Assembly (NCBI RefSeq): GCF_036588685.1 | Contig: NC_086380.1 | Span: 31,576,474-31,640,473, forward strand | Direction of reading: 5' to 3' | Length of the DNA: 64,000 nt | Origin: Mytilus trossulus | Lineage: Eukaryota > Mollusca > Bivalvia > Mytilida > Mytilidae | In this document: piece by piece, positions 45,901-57,414 of the stretch | Layout of the letters: each line of letters starts with the position of its first letter | Position numbering within the stretch: position 1 is the first letter of the stretch | Made by a program: the position numbers and the translations under genes | The notes under the pieces: generated by a model | Seen by the model: only the letters and a program-made list of their open reading frames with translations | What the model was told of the DNA's origin: nothing | Database searches by the model: none

Positions 45901-48900
45901 AGGCATCAATGAGCATATATGCAAAGTTTTTGTCAAACTTTGAAATTGTTTTTCTTAATAAATTCAATTTAAGACCCTTCAAATATTCCTGTGAACAGTA
46001 TGTTTCAATCTTATAGTGAGGGGGAATAGGAGGGGTCCTGAACCCCGAAATCCAGAGTTCACGTATTTAAATAAAGTAAATCCTGACGTCCCGAAATCCG
46101 AAAAAAGGATTCCCGGATCCTGAAAGGGTCAATCCCGAAATCCCGGGCTTAAAAACACCTGATCCCAGAGTCCCGATAAAGGTCCTATCCCCCCTCAATA
46201 GTTACATCTTCGTTTGTCTCTCATTGTATTCAATGTAGGCTTCAACTTTTGATGTATCATAAAATCATTGTCCCTGAGCAGGCCTAGTTTTGTGTTGCAT
46301 TATAAAATTGAGATTTTCTCATGGAAAGTAGATGAATTTAGGTTTTTATTGCCAATTGTAAACTGGTTGTATTCTTCACAAACTTTGTTGCTGCTCATGC
46401 ATGATAAGTAGAAAGTGGAGTGTTTAAACCAATTTTCATAGACAAATAGCTACAGGTATAAGAATAAATCCTATATTCATTAAAAAATAGCTATTGATAT
46501 TAGAATAAATTAATTTTCATTGAAAATAGCTATTGATATTAGAAAAATAACAATCGATATCAGAAATTTTTACCTTTAAAGATTTGAAAACTTACAGATT
46601 ACATGCATTGCAGAGATAAATGAGTTCTACATTGACAAATTAAAAACATATATAAGACTTACACCTTCAGAAGCCAGTAAATGTACCAGTAATCCATTAC
46701 CACAACCTAGATCAACGAATGACTGTAAACATTCTAATTTCTTCTTCTCTCTTTCTTTCTTCCATAATATCTAAATGTATGAAAAAACAATAATATTGAT
46801 GTATACATGTGGACAAATATACGTTTAATTTCAGAGTTAGCCAAAAAAGAAAATGTGTGAGTTTTCCAAGAAAGGTGTGTGTTGCTTGCATTTCTTAGGA
46901 TTTGGTTCATTAGTCAGATTCAATAGGAACATTAGTAGCATATTTCGCTGGTTCACATTTAAATTTCACTAAAGAAATGCAGTTTTTGATTAAGTTAATC
47001 ATTAACTTCGTGGCTAACAAGTGGGCTGCTCTATGTTCAGTAATAAATAAATATTTCATGTATGTTCAGTACAATGTGCCTCATAGAAATGTACATATTT
47101 TACTTACAAGTAAATATGAAGCAATAGCAATATCTTCATAAACAAACTTTTGTGGATCTGTACTTTCTGGCCAGTTCTGAAATCAAATACAAATATTTTA
47201 ATTATATTTTTCTGTTTTTCTAAAAGATTTTAAATCCCATCCAACTTTTCAACAGAATTAGAAATAGGCATAATAATTGTGTCAAGACCTGAGGATACAT
47301 CTATAGTACAATAAATCACAGAATAGGTACAATTTTGGGAGAAATTAGCTATGAATTAATTGATTGGTGTACTGTTGAACTCCACTTTCAGCACTAATGT
47401 GCTATTTCGTGTATTTCATGGTGTATACCGGTAGTTTTTATTTATGGATGAAGACTGATGCACTAACAGAACCACAGACAATCAGTAGGAAGGCTGACAA
47501 TGCTAGTCAACTTAGATTGTCCAATTTGAAGAATTAAATATTGGCTCAATTTTTCAAGCATTATATATGAACAATAGCAAAGGAGTAGATTCAGTAAGAC
47601 CCCTTTTTGGCCCCAAATTATAGCAGTTTTACAAAAACTGCTTAAATGTAAAGTTTTAGTTATTTTTTGGAAGGTATAATCCATCTGATACATAAATATG
47701 GGCTGTTTTTGGCATTACAATGCACATATATATCAGGTACTTGAACCATAAAGTCATGCTAAATTACTGAAATCATCACAATTTGAGCATTTTAGTTAAA
47801 TTTTAGACGGTTTCCGTCTTAAATGAAAGTGGCCGCATTGGTGTTCATATTGAAATGTAAGTTGTGTTTAATAATACATAACATTTATAAAGGTTCGAGG
47901 ATGAACATGGATGCGGCCACTTTCATTTTTGACAAAAACCATATGAAACGTGACAGTTTTTGGCATATTTGATAGATTTTTCATATTTGAGCTAGAATTG
48001 GAGCGTTTTTAATGAGTGGATCAGCTAAAATCTTTAACAAAAAATAATTGAATCAATTGAAATACACATTTAAGTGTTTAATAAGTGTCCAAAATCTTTT
48101 GTTATATGAACTTGAAATTTGAGGCCAAAACCGGCCCTTACCGGACCTACTCCTTTTGTTTAAAAAAATCTGTTCGTATTAGTTATTTCTTTGTGAAAAA
48201 CAGTAACATAGTAATATAATGATGAAGACTGTACAAGATTATAACTAAAAAGATAGACTGTAAATTCCTCTGCAAATCAATTTATTCCATTACATGTCAT
48301 GCATGTATAAATTTATATAAGTTACGAATCAAACTTCTTACAGGTTGATTTTCTCTGCACTTTATAGTTCATATATTTTTTGGCAAATATACCAAGTAAT
48401 TGTGAATATACCTGCACAAAATGTTTTCCATATTTTTCCTTCAAATCTTGATATTTCTGGCTATATTCTTCTATAGGTATCAATCTAAGGGAGGTAACTG
48501 ATGTCTTTAGTTTAGATTCAGCACTCCAGTTACAGAGTTTAGGAAGTAGTGTGTTGGTCATCCACTCGAAGGTTCCAAAGTCATCACTGCTTACTGGTTC
48601 TGAGTCTTTTAATTTCTTTAGCTGTATTCTGAAAATGATTTTACAACAATATTACTAAAAAATATGTTTTTGTCCAAACTCTTTTTCCTTTTATCCAGCT
48701 AATAATCTAAGAAATATACAAAATCAACAGGCTATTATTTGAACTTGGAATTATTTTTAATTGAATTTGCTTAATTTCTTGTGCTTAAATTTTTATGTTT
48801 ATTTGGTATTATAATGTTTGAACAGTTCATAACATTTTCCATTTAATGTATTTTGTATAGATAGTGTTGTGCACGGCACAGTGCATTCTACATGTACTAT

Positions 48901-51900
48901 TGAAAATGTACTACCTTCTTTGTACAAAATGTAATAGAAAAAGTTGTGCGCAGAACAGAACATGAAAGTTCAGAATAATCATCATGTTACATGTAGATCA
49001 TGTAAATTTGTATGATAAATCAAATCTTACTTGTTACTTTCGTCAGATCCTTGTGTTAACAACAACTGATAAGACGATGGTTCTGGGTTGCCCAATTTGG
49101 AATCTACTCTTGATATCTGATAAAATGATGCTTTTACACAGTTTTCCTTGTCTACAAATGTAAATTATATTATAAACATGACCAACAATTTCCATTCTCA
49201 ATTTTATTTTAAAACATTCATTTATTTAGCCCATACATGTATATTCAATCAAATACATGAAATATATGTTAAGAAAAACATATTTTGGATTACTTGTTTG
49301 GGCTTTTTCAAACATTGGTTGGTTCATTTTTTGTTTTATTGTGAATCAGGGCATATAATACATGTAGTTTGAGGCTGTGTACATTGGAATATATATTGAG
49401 TAGTTGCTAAAATCCAAGTCAGTTGGTCTCATTGGCAATCGCACCTTCATGACATTGTCTCTTAATAAAAAAAATTAATAATTTTTATACGATACAGAGG
49501 CATCCCAGTCCCAAGTAGCAATAATTAAATGAAAAATATGTAACTGTGGGACAATAAGTGTGTGTATTAAAGTAATATTTGGATGAGTTTCGGAGCCGTA
49601 ACTCTTATGGTCCTTTATACAAATGTAAGAGCTATGGTTCCACAGCTTTATTTCATCATGCGTCTCATTTGGGTCTAAGCATGACGCATGATTGCCGAAT
49701 TTTTTGTCAGTGTGACATGTGAAAGTCAAATTATTGTTCTGCGAAAAAAAAATTACAAACAAATGAGAATTGCTTACATAAATAGTGTAAGTGGGATACG
49801 AAAATCTGACACAAAAAGCGGGATTCAGGATTGGAACCCCCCAATGAGACCCCCTTCATCATTGTTCATCTGAATCTAATCAAATTCCAATTGAAGGCAT
49901 TACACTGCATGGGAATCATATGTTTTTTGAAGTTGTGTACCCAAAGACTAGTAGATCAATGCATAAAATATTGAAGTTTAAAAATTAGTTAAAACTTTTG
50001 AAAACTAATTCATATATGGACCATAATTTGGTATTCGGCCTTTGGTTTCTTTTTGTATCCTTTTTTATAAGTTCTAAAATTTAAACTTTTATTTAGTGGG
50101 TTGTGTTGGTGTTAGAATAGTATGAATGGAACAATTGAGTTTTTCGAGAAAAAATTAATACATTTTGATTCACCGTTTACGTGACATGAAACCAAACAGG
50201 AAACCAATCTTTATTTTCTTTATTTTGCACAATATAATTTAAAAGGCATAAATAAACACCATTACTAGTGTTACTTGCTTCATGTTAATATTTAAAATCT
50301 ATTTTCAATGTTATATTAAAGTTTTTTTTAAACCTGACAGGAAACCATAAGAAACCGAAAGCATTTTTTTAGTTTTATTTTATTGCAAAATCTGCTTAAA
50401 TTAATCTGAACAGTATACTTTTTCTTAAAATCCATCTTAAATGTAACAGTATTATAAAACTCCTAAATATGTGCTTGTTTTGAAAACAATTACAATTTAG
50501 TACATTTTATTCAGAATTTTCCATATTTTCTCCATTGATACAGGATACCATAATCGTTGAATCATGATGTTTAAGCAAAAAAATGTATTTATATTTGGTT
50601 TTGATTTTCCAGTTTATATATACAATTTATTCCAAATCATTGGCAATGTAACATTCTTTAAATCCAGTAAAGAAAAATCCTTTAACTTGGAATTAAAATC
50701 TTTAAAATAGACACAATGTGATACTTGTGACATGTACACCATCTACAGGGTTTCCACATTTTAACCTACTTTAGTGGGCTAAAATCAATAAAGTACTTCC
50801 TTTCAAGTCATGCATGCTAAAAGTTAACTTCTCCTTTGACAAATTTATTGCGTTTCTGATAAGTGTTTGCAGAACATGAATAAAAAATATTAATTAAAAC
50901 CTGTGACAGGATTCCAACTTTGTACATTCCAAGTGTAACGGTATATTAACATGTATTTTTTATTAAATTATATTTATTCACCTAAAATATCCAGTAATAT
51001 TTACTGCTGAAGTTAAATCAATCCAACGAGCATTGGTACAATGATAAGAGACGTAATTTCGATTGATTTTTCCAAGGACTCTTCACGTCATTATCGGGAA
51101 ACGAAGTGTGTTCTAACGTCTGTCAAATATGAAATCGATTTTGTCAAGTCATTGGGCATTTATTTTCACACAGGATCGTATGTAACATTATGCACATAGG
51201 AAAAATAACAGACCACCGGCGCAATCACTTTGACAATTGTATTTTCCCCTTTTAAACAAGACGAAACAAGTCTACAGATTATGTTTGCTAACATCCCGTT
51301 GGAAACAAAAACAATGTTTAGACCTAGTATTTCGTACATCCGGCCGTAATGGCGTGATCACATGCTAGTCACATGTTTCACGTATGACCGGAAATGGTTA
51401 GAACTTAAGGACAAAAACAATTTTAATAAATAATTGGACTTCTGTTTCATGTGAAATGTAACGCATAACGGCAACGTAATTTTCTTACTTAATTATTACG
51501 AAGATCAAAACAAGAATGTAAATCATCTCGGATTTACCTGTTTGAACATCTCGCGAGAGTTCATATTTGCATATTGTTTTTAAGAATTCTATTACAACAA
51601 AGCAGATTACATCATCTAAAAATTGCGTTATGAAATCGGACGCAAAAATCACGCCACTGTTCTTACATCTGCTACATAAATACTTATAGTTCTCGGCATT
51701 TTCTTCTCACTATTCTTATTGGTCGATGTTCTTTGTTATTTGAAAGCAAAAGTTACGAATTTGCCGGTGACGATTATCTATAAATCAGTCAGCGTTATGC
51801 TCTTCGGAAGCAATAAATAACGCGAGAAACGACACAAAAACACGGTTGTAGAATCTTTGAAATATGTATATTTTAATTTTTTTTCTAGGGAAGTGTAGCA

Positions 51901-52617
51901 TACACTTGTATGTTGATAAAAATAATGGCATCTTTAGATGTAGTTGCAACTTTTCTTACAGTAATTCACATTTTATCACTTTTCTATAGTTATAGGAAAC
52001 GGAGCCCAATAGCAAATTATGGTCCATATATATATATACATGTACAGTTACATGATGTACACTAGCTGCGGTATCATAGCTCATAGGTCCTTATGTTATT
52101 TTTTGACTATTTGCGGATTTTTTTACTATTTGCAGACCTATGGTCTGCAAATATTCAAAAAATAACATAAGGACCTAAGAGCTACGATACTGCAGCTAGA
52201 TGTACACATGCATGACATGATACATGTTTTACACATACTTTCAACAACAATTATTTCAGTTTGTGGGCCTTGACTTATGTCCTTTGCAGATTTAAGAATC
52301 AGCTTTCTTGAAATAACTGCCACCTCATTTTCTGTTATTCCTTGCAAATTGTCAATTTCAAGCAAATCATGTTCTCCATGCCCATTTACTCCAAGATCAA
52401 CACCATTGGTAAGTTCTATCAACTTTGTCTGCAACTGCTGCTCCTCAATAAATGCAAAATAATCAATTTTAGCTCCACATAGGCGACGATTTACAACGTG
52501 TGGTTTGTTTATCCAAACTGTAAGAGAACTGATGAAGCCACATTTTGTGCCGTGTGTATCTTTTTCTGAAACCAGTGTAAAGTCCTTAGTGTAAAACATT
52601 CTACAGTATTTTGACAT
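36930..52617 (-). CDS. TRMT44: tRNA-Ser (uracil-44-2'-O)-methyltransferase, eleven exons, complete
   Basis: Transfers methyl from S-adenosylmethionine to the 2'-O of U44 in tRNA-Ser in the cytosol (known for yeast Trm44). Exons (minus strand): 52617-52239, 49151-49031, 48628-48412, 47176-47108, 46770-46663, 45342-45271, 44202-44096, 41917-41752, 41417-41078, 38997-38881, 37171-36930. All junctions are GT-AG, phases agree, and the sum is 1938 bases (645 residues plus stop). The N-terminal VWINKPHVVNRRLCGAK resembles the start of animal TRMT44. LRLIPIEEY and NWPESTDPQKFVYEDIAIASYLL precede the SAM-binding motif VDLGCGNG (about 280-287). GIGLDIRKRKIW, DWLIGNHSDELTPWMP, LPCCHFDFDC and VCFIGQDRTY follow. 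A CCCH-type zinc finger (C-x9-C-x6-C-x3-H, residues 602-623) ends the protein, as in vertebrate TRMT44. No break is seen. Confidence 0.93.
38190..38345. repeat. CCCAGTATT / AAACCCAGT repeat cluster
   Basis: Many imperfect copies of CACCCAGTATTgC, AAAACCCAGT and ACTGGGTT-type motifs, partly inverted, in the last intron of TRMT44. Short non-coding repeat of unknown class. Confidence 0.5.
39854..40441. repeat. Tandemly duplicated foldback element
   Basis: Two copies with a 296-base period (39854 and 40150). Each begins with a hairpin whose arms are AGGGTTnTTGCATGAATATT and its inverse AATATTCATGCAATAACCCT, with TGAGCTTGCGAGTGCAATAT between. The rest of each copy contains ATTGCACTAGTGCA and TTGATGACATCATG palindromes. 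In intron 9 of TRMT44. Confidence 0.75.
40511..40594. repeat. Short foldback element
   Basis: AGTCGGTCTTCTC..GATTGCTTTTCTCACT is inverted as AGTGTGAAAAGCAATC..GGAGATGACCACT. Same TRMT44 intron as the duplicated foldback. Confidence 0.6.
42511..43491. mobile_element. TIR element with 6-bp target duplication in TRMT44 intron 8/7 region
   Basis: Ends are CATACATGTGA at the left and TCACATGTATG at the right, an exact 11-bp inverted repeat. ATGTAT stands on both sides (42505-42510 and 43492-43497), an exact 6-bp target duplication. Subterminal sequence has repeated CAGGAGATT (left) and CGGGAGGA / CTCCCGTCGGGAG (right). 981 bp, no transposase. It lies between exons 44202-44096 and 41917-41752. Confidence 0.72.
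43737..44066. repeat. Dispersed mussel repeat (ATGGCCCCG / CGGGGCCAT)
   Basis: Begins near ACACGAATGGCCCCGTC and ends near TTGCGGGGCCATAAAA, inverted ends of about 9 bases. AAATCTGGAAGCATACAG and ATATCTGGAAGCGCATTTAG are repeated inside. It ends 30 bases from a TRMT44 exon. Confidence 0.5.
44234..44940. mobile_element. Probable TTAA-ended MITE
   Basis: Left end TTAACCCTTTACTGACG, right end GTGTGAAAGAGTTAA. The roughly 10-bp inverted ends both carry TTAA. TCCCAGATACCCGGAATTC near the left end matches a repeat I recall from mussels. In a TRMT44 intron. Superfamily uncertain (TTAA fits piggyBac- or Kolobok-type derivatives). Confidence 0.45.
46017..46197. mobile_element. Short MITE, TGAGGGGG termini (copy 2)
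   Basis: TGAGGGGGAATAGG at the left, CCTATCCCCCCTCA at the right. Flanked by ATAG on both sides (about 46013-46016 and 46198-46201), a possible 4-bp target duplication. Same inside repeats as 12056-12258. In a TRMT44 intron. Confidence 0.65.
47579..48156. mobile_element. MITE-like element, GGAGTAGG termini (copy 2)
   Basis: The left end (AAAGGAGTAGATTCAGTAAG..TTTGGCCCCAAATT) and right end (AATTTGAGGCCAAAACC..CTTACCGGACCTACTCCTTT) are inverted over about 41 bases. A second nested hairpin (about 47822-47848 with 47903-47930, AATGAAAGTGGCCGCAT) lies inside. In intron 3 of TRMT44. Same family as 376-613. Confidence 0.65.
49420..49862. repeat. Remnants of mussel repeats
   Basis: A scrap of the SINE-like tail (GTTGGTCTCATTGGCAATCG, 49423-49442). 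A sequence with GCATGATTGCCGAATTTTTT follows, then GGGATTCAGGATTGGAACCC..CCAATGAGACCCCC (49823-49855), the reverse of the repeat at 11090-11290. Confidence 0.4.
51549..51558. promoter_or_regulatory. TCTCGCGAGA palindrome in a CpG-richer segment
   Basis: The exact 10-bp palindrome TCTCGCGAGA is a known core-promoter element of many animal housekeeping genes. It lies inside TRMT44 intron 1, within a stretch (about 51030-51860) with more CpG than its surroundings and an ATTGG box (51718-51722). It might mark an alternative TRMT44 promoter or an unrecognised transcript. Position in an intron makes this uncertain. Confidence 0.4.
52051..52213. repeat. Foldback element (TAGCTGCGG.. family), complete
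   Basis: The left arm CATGATGTACACTAGCTGCG..AGGTCCTTATGTTATTTTTTG is inverted at the right as AAAAAATAACATAAGGACCT..TGCAGCTAGATGTACACATG. The centre is GCAGACC-TAT-GGTCTGC. It begins immediately beyond the 3' edge of TRMT44 exon 1. A partial copy is at 57013-57088. Confidence 0.7.
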
Positions 52618-52864
52618 ACTACTTTAAAACTTTAAAATGGAAAAATTCATTGGTTTGATAGTGTATATATATTTCTTTGACTTATTTTCTGTTTTTGTCG
52701 AAATTCCATGGGCGCAGCCATATTGAATATGTAAATAAAACACAAATCAACTTCGGTACAGACAAACATTAATCCGCCAGACAACTATTCTTGGCCTTTG
52801 CTAAACGAAAAACTTGAAGATAGTCTGATATGTATGGCACGCCTGAACCACTTTTATAGATAAT
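52618..52864 (-). promoter_or_regulatory. Upstream region of TRMT44
   Basis: The bases above the ATG at 52617 contain no TATA box at a typical distance that I trust. GCCATATTG-type and CCATGGGCGCAG sequence is present at about 52708-52726. Transcription would start here if exon 1 is the first exon. Confidence 0.3.
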
Positions 52865-55005
52865 CCTAAATGATCTCAGATAAACCAGGATTTTCTCAGA
52901 TAAAGTAGGATTATCTCATTTTTTTTTACATTAAGCTTAGATAAACCGGGATTATCTCGATTTTTTCCAGATAATGCCGGTTTATCTCAGAATTTTCAGA
53001 TAAACCGGGATTTTCTCCAGATAATGGATTTTCTATATTTTCTCAGATAAACTAGATTTTTTTCGAATTTGAATTAAGCTGAGACTGAGACTACTATAAC
53101 ACAAAAATATACCATTTCATCTATTTATATAGTTCATTATGGTATTGGTTTTGGCCATTGTTCTAGGCAGTTCGATTTCGGAATTCCTGAAGTTTACTTC
53201 TGTGTTGTTTGGTCTCTGAGGAGAGACTTATTACTTACCTTTTATCTTGATTAGAATGTTTTTTCTTCTTAAATGGCCATGGAAACCAGAAACGGAAGAA
53301 TACTATAAAAAAGAAGATGTGGTATAATTGCCAATGAGACAACTGTCACCACAAGAGACCAAAATGACACAGACATATACCACTATAGGTCACTGTACGG
53401 CCTTCAACATTAAGTATTGTCACACTCGGGCCACTGATATATAGCTTGTCGTTTCGATTGACAAGCAACTGCGGTTGCTGCTTCTATTGTATTTTTTTGC
53501 AGATTTTGCAGCAGAGACTTTATCCTTGTCAGATTCAATATCTGATGCAGTATAATCACTCCGTTAAAGATCAAGAATTGAGATCGATTTCAATCATCCC
53601 AAGATAAAAAAAATCGTTGTGAATTTGAAAATAAAAATGACGACGATTTTGGGGGAACATTTATTCATAATTTTAATTTTTATGGCTTATGTGTAAACTG
53701 GCCACATACTGATTGATACTTCAACATGATCGAAGATTGAAACAACAGCAGGGGTCCAGTTTAGCTTATGTGAAGTTCTAACTCTTTTCTGATCTATTAC
53801 CCAAGTAAATTATTCATTTGACTTTTATAATGAAATTTTGTGTTTCTAATGTATTTGCCGCAAAGTACATTGTTTGCAAAATCTTTATCTAAATTGATTG
53901 AATAAGGAATCTTTGATTTATCATTTATTACTGACTATGAAAGGCATCCTTATTAGCTGAATCTTTAATAGAAAGCAATGACTATATGTGATCAGAAATA
54001 AACCGCACCACCTAATTATCAAACTGAAAATTTAAAAAAAAGACATAAGAGAAAGGGGTTGAAACCGAAAAAAATATGGGTTCAAAAATAAAATTTACGT
54101 AGGATAATCTGAATGAGGTTCTTGGTGGGGTTTCTTTATTTACTATAATAAAATATTTGATTTGATTATTACTGTGTAATTATTCTCTATTCTTTAAATT
54201 GTAACACCGAGTTAGTTTCTAGTCTCTATTCTTTATTTGACGGTCCATTTTTCTCCATTCTTTACATGTTTTTTGAATATTGTAAAACCCCATATATACC
54301 CTCCTGAATCCTACCTCCAGTGCAACGATGGTAATTGACAAGGTTTACCGCAATAAATATGTAACAGGGGTACTCGTAGTGAGCTGTAAAAATACCTTGT
54401 ACAAGTATACAAGTTTATTGCAATTAACGGAGCCTCGTGTATCTTGAGGGCACCCAGCTGTGAAACAAATTCACCTCCCATGCTATTGAGACTACCTGTC
54501 TTTACAGGTAAAATACTTGTTTATTAGATTCAATTAACGGACCTGTAGCAAAACAATGTACCAAACTTTAAGATGGATAAGATTAATCACATTTGCATTT
54601 TCGCCGCATAATTAAAATTTATTAACGAACTATAAACTGATTAAAAATATCTAGATATGAATAATTAAACGAAAATATTAATAATTTATTTTCTTTTTCC
54701 CTCTAATTCAATTTTTTTATGATTTATTTTTAATTATATCCGATACTGAAATAGACAATTAGTAGTCTCGGTGATTAGATGATGAAATTTGTCGTCTGCT
54801 ACTGATAAATACGAAACTACGATTGAATACGAAACTACGTTATATTAACGTAGCTGAAAAGGTGGAGACTCACACTACACGATAAATCGGTAGTGACCAA
54901 TCTCTGTGTTATAGTAGTCTCAGGCTGAGATAATCTTAGTTTATCTGAGATAAACCGGGATTATCTGAGAAAATCCGGGATTATCTGAAAATTCTGAGAA
55001 ATTTG
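52865..55005. mobile_element. Large TIR element with inverted arrays of AGATAA / ACCGGGATTATCT
   Basis: Left array 52873-53055 has about seven AGATAAACCGGGATT-type units. Right array 54930-55000 has the inverted counterpart. Inside each array stands an exact 16-bp inverted pair: GAGACTACTATAACAC (53087-53102) and GTGTTATAGTAGTCTC (54906-54921). Total about 2.1 kb. No transposase in the interior, which carries a reversed SINE-like tail at 53305-53414. Exact outer limits uncertain. Confidence 0.65.
53305..53414 (-). mobile_element. Truncated SINE-like tail inside the AGATAA element
   Basis: Reading the minus strand: GCCGTACAGTGACCTATAG to TCTCATTGGCAATTATACC then CACATCTTCTTTTTT. 5'-truncated copy of the 11495-11765 family, inserted after the host element formed. 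Confidence 0.6.
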
Positions 55006-55785
55006 ATTAACTGAAAAAAAGGAGCCAATAGAAAGTCACGACACATTGGAAGAAAATTTCATGGTCATAAGGGATAAGGTATAGAGACCATGGAGCATCT
55101 ATACAGACAGAATAATGAAAGATAAGGCTCTTACGGGAAACGTTTTAGAACGTTTATTTTTTTCTAAATTTTATAAAAAATAACAAGTGATTTATTCAGG
55201 ATGTACATGTATTACAAGTATATCGATATTAATGAAGATCAGAGGGAAGTTGTCTTGAAAAGTTTCTTTTAAGAGAATTTGAATGTAATATCCGTTTTTA
55301 TTTTTCCTTATGAAGATAGTGAAATGTGTTACATAAATCTGACATCCGCACAATTAACCAGGACAAATAACTTTAATGTTCAAAATAAGTTTAGCACAGT
55401 TGAAATACACTATTTAGAAGTCCTAAAGAGTTTCCTTTTAGAAAGTTATAATCTTAATTAAAAAAGATACCACGCTCCATTATCTTTCCGTAATTTTCTC
55501 TATTAAAACAGTGAAATATGGTATCATACATTTTATTTCTTAAATATACATTTTAGTACTTACATTTGTGTTTAGTAAATTGAAATTTAAAATTTTAAGT
55601 GTTTTTTTGTCAATTAGATAATCTAATCATGATGATGGCAACTGCCCAATACCTGAAATATTTATTACCTTACAACTTCATTATATTGTTTATTGGTTTG
55701 TTATTTAACGACACGTGCGACTGCCCAGTGCAATGTTAACCATTAAACAAACGCTGTTGGGTGTTTGATCGGTTCATTTTTATTT
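55006..55785. other. Intergenic stretch without a recognisable gene
   Basis: AT-rich, short chance frames only, no repeat structure seen. Confidence 0.4.
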
Positions 55786-55801
55786 ATCCAACTTTTTAAA
55801 A

Positions 55802-55838
55802 ACTATAAGATAAGATAAGATAAGATAAGATAAGATAA
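55802..55838. repeat. GATAA microsatellite
   Basis: About seven tandem copies of ATAAG / GATAA. Confidence 0.8.
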
Positions 55839-55879
55839 ATTTTATTTTCCAAATTAGGTCCCCAGGGGGGCATATACAC

Positions 55880-56480
55880 ATCTATAATACTAAAATTACG
55901 AGGTCCAATTTGTCAGCCGTCATCGCGTAAAAAAGACGAATCAAAGAATTCGACTTTATATATAACTAATATAGTACAAAGGTGTAGATTAAAAATTACA
56001 CCACTCCAGGCCCTTTTGTTTTCCACGTAATTAATATTGCCAATAATTAAGAAGTTCCGGATCGAGTCCGATACCGATACCAAAAATTAATAGTATATTC
56101 ACCTGTTACCGATTACCTTATTTGTACGTTCCGCGTCTGACAGGTGCACCACCAAACGGTGTATTCAGGATTAATATGCTATTTACACGGGTCGTATCCA
56201 CAGGGTTGAAACTACTAAATTGTCAAATTTTAATCAGTTTAGACTTTCTAAGATACATTGTAACAATACAAATACTAAAATCTGGACTAAAAATAAGGCG
56301 TATAGGTACAGTTTTCAATTTGTTAGCCGGCATGACGTTAAACAGCGAATCAAAGAATTCAATTTTATTTACAACTAATACATGTATGTATATGACAATG
56401 CTGTTGATTAAAAAAATACTCCATTCCAGGAACTTTTGTTTTTCAAATAATTAATATTACCAATAATTGATAAGTTCCAG
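55880..56480. repeat. Diverged two-copy direct repeat
   Basis: Segments near 55880-56055 and 56265-56480 share ordered blocks: AATACTAAAAT, CAATTTGT.AGCCG.CAT, CGAATCAAAGAATTC, ACAACTAATA, CTCCAGG..CTTTTGTTTT and TTAATATT.CCAATAATT. ATCCAACTTTTT (55786) and AAAAAGTTGGAT (56748-56760) form possible inverted ends of a larger element. Confidence 0.5.
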
Positions 56481-57012
56481 TTCGACAGTTTCAATCAGAA
56501 AGATTTGAAAGCAGAGAAAACTGTGTATCGTTTAATCGGCATAACTTTATCAGATAAAAATACTAAAACTAAAATAAGGCTTGCACATAGTTATATACGT
56601 TAACTCAGTCATGGACCTGCGATACCACGTGTCTGTTCTAGTAACATATATGATTGATACAACATACAGTATTTTACATAACATTGTAAAATAAACTATT
56701 GAAATAGTCATACAGGTATTAATAAAACTATATGTAGTACAGGTAAAAAAAAAGTTGGATAGATGAGATCAAAGGTAATCAAGAACAAAGGTTTTTTTTT
56801 AAATTAGAGTTTGGGTTGAAAAATAAGAGTGAAAATAATACCCGGATTAAATTTTCTGTAGTATTATTTAGCATAGCATGTTAAAATGTGCAACTGACAT
56901 TTAATTTTCATCCTCGTTGAAGTAGGTGGAATACTGCATCAGTGTTGTGATATACGTTGATCTGTCCGTGCTGTAGTCTATCCTTAAGTTGGGTCAGTCT
57001 GTTGTCTATGTA

Positions 57013-57088
57013 GCTGCGGAACCGTAGCTCATAGGTCCTTATGTTATTTTTTGACTATTTGCGGACCATATAGATGGTTCGGCAGCTA
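57013..57088. repeat. Partial copy of the TAGCTGCGG foldback family
   Basis: AGCTGCGGAACCGTAGCTCA then AGGTCCTTATGTTATTTTTTG and TTGCGGACC, ending GGTTCGGCAGCT. Matches the left arm of 52051-52213 and ends in a short inverse of its own start. Confidence 0.6.
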
Positions 57089-57414
57089 TTGTCTATGTAG
57101 GTTTAGGGGCGTTTCCATGATATTTGAAAGAGGGGGCGGGGAATGAAAAAAAAACGGCAATTATTTTTCTCTGCCGAACTTCCTCCATTAATTGTCTATG
57201 GTTTGTTAAAATGGTTGGATTGATCTTAAGCAGAAGACCAATAACGAGAAATTCCAAACATACGGTATAACCCACAAAACACAAAAACGTTCAGGAAATG
57301 TTCCAGGAACGTTTCTGTTTCGTTGTGAGAACGTTGTGATTTAACATTGTTGGAACGTAAAAGTGTGGACTACCAGTTACGTTGTAAGAACGTTATGATA
57401 TAACGTTATGGAAT

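Noticed and set aside
48322-48561. Open frame end beyond CAG at 48412 as TRMT44 coding sequence
   Set aside because: A GTATAT donor follows CAG at 48412 and the next exon joins in phase; the extra residues are intron.
55880-56480. Two related segments considered as long terminal repeats
   Set aside because: They lack TG..CA ends, a primer-binding site and any coding sequence between; they look like a diverged tandem duplication.
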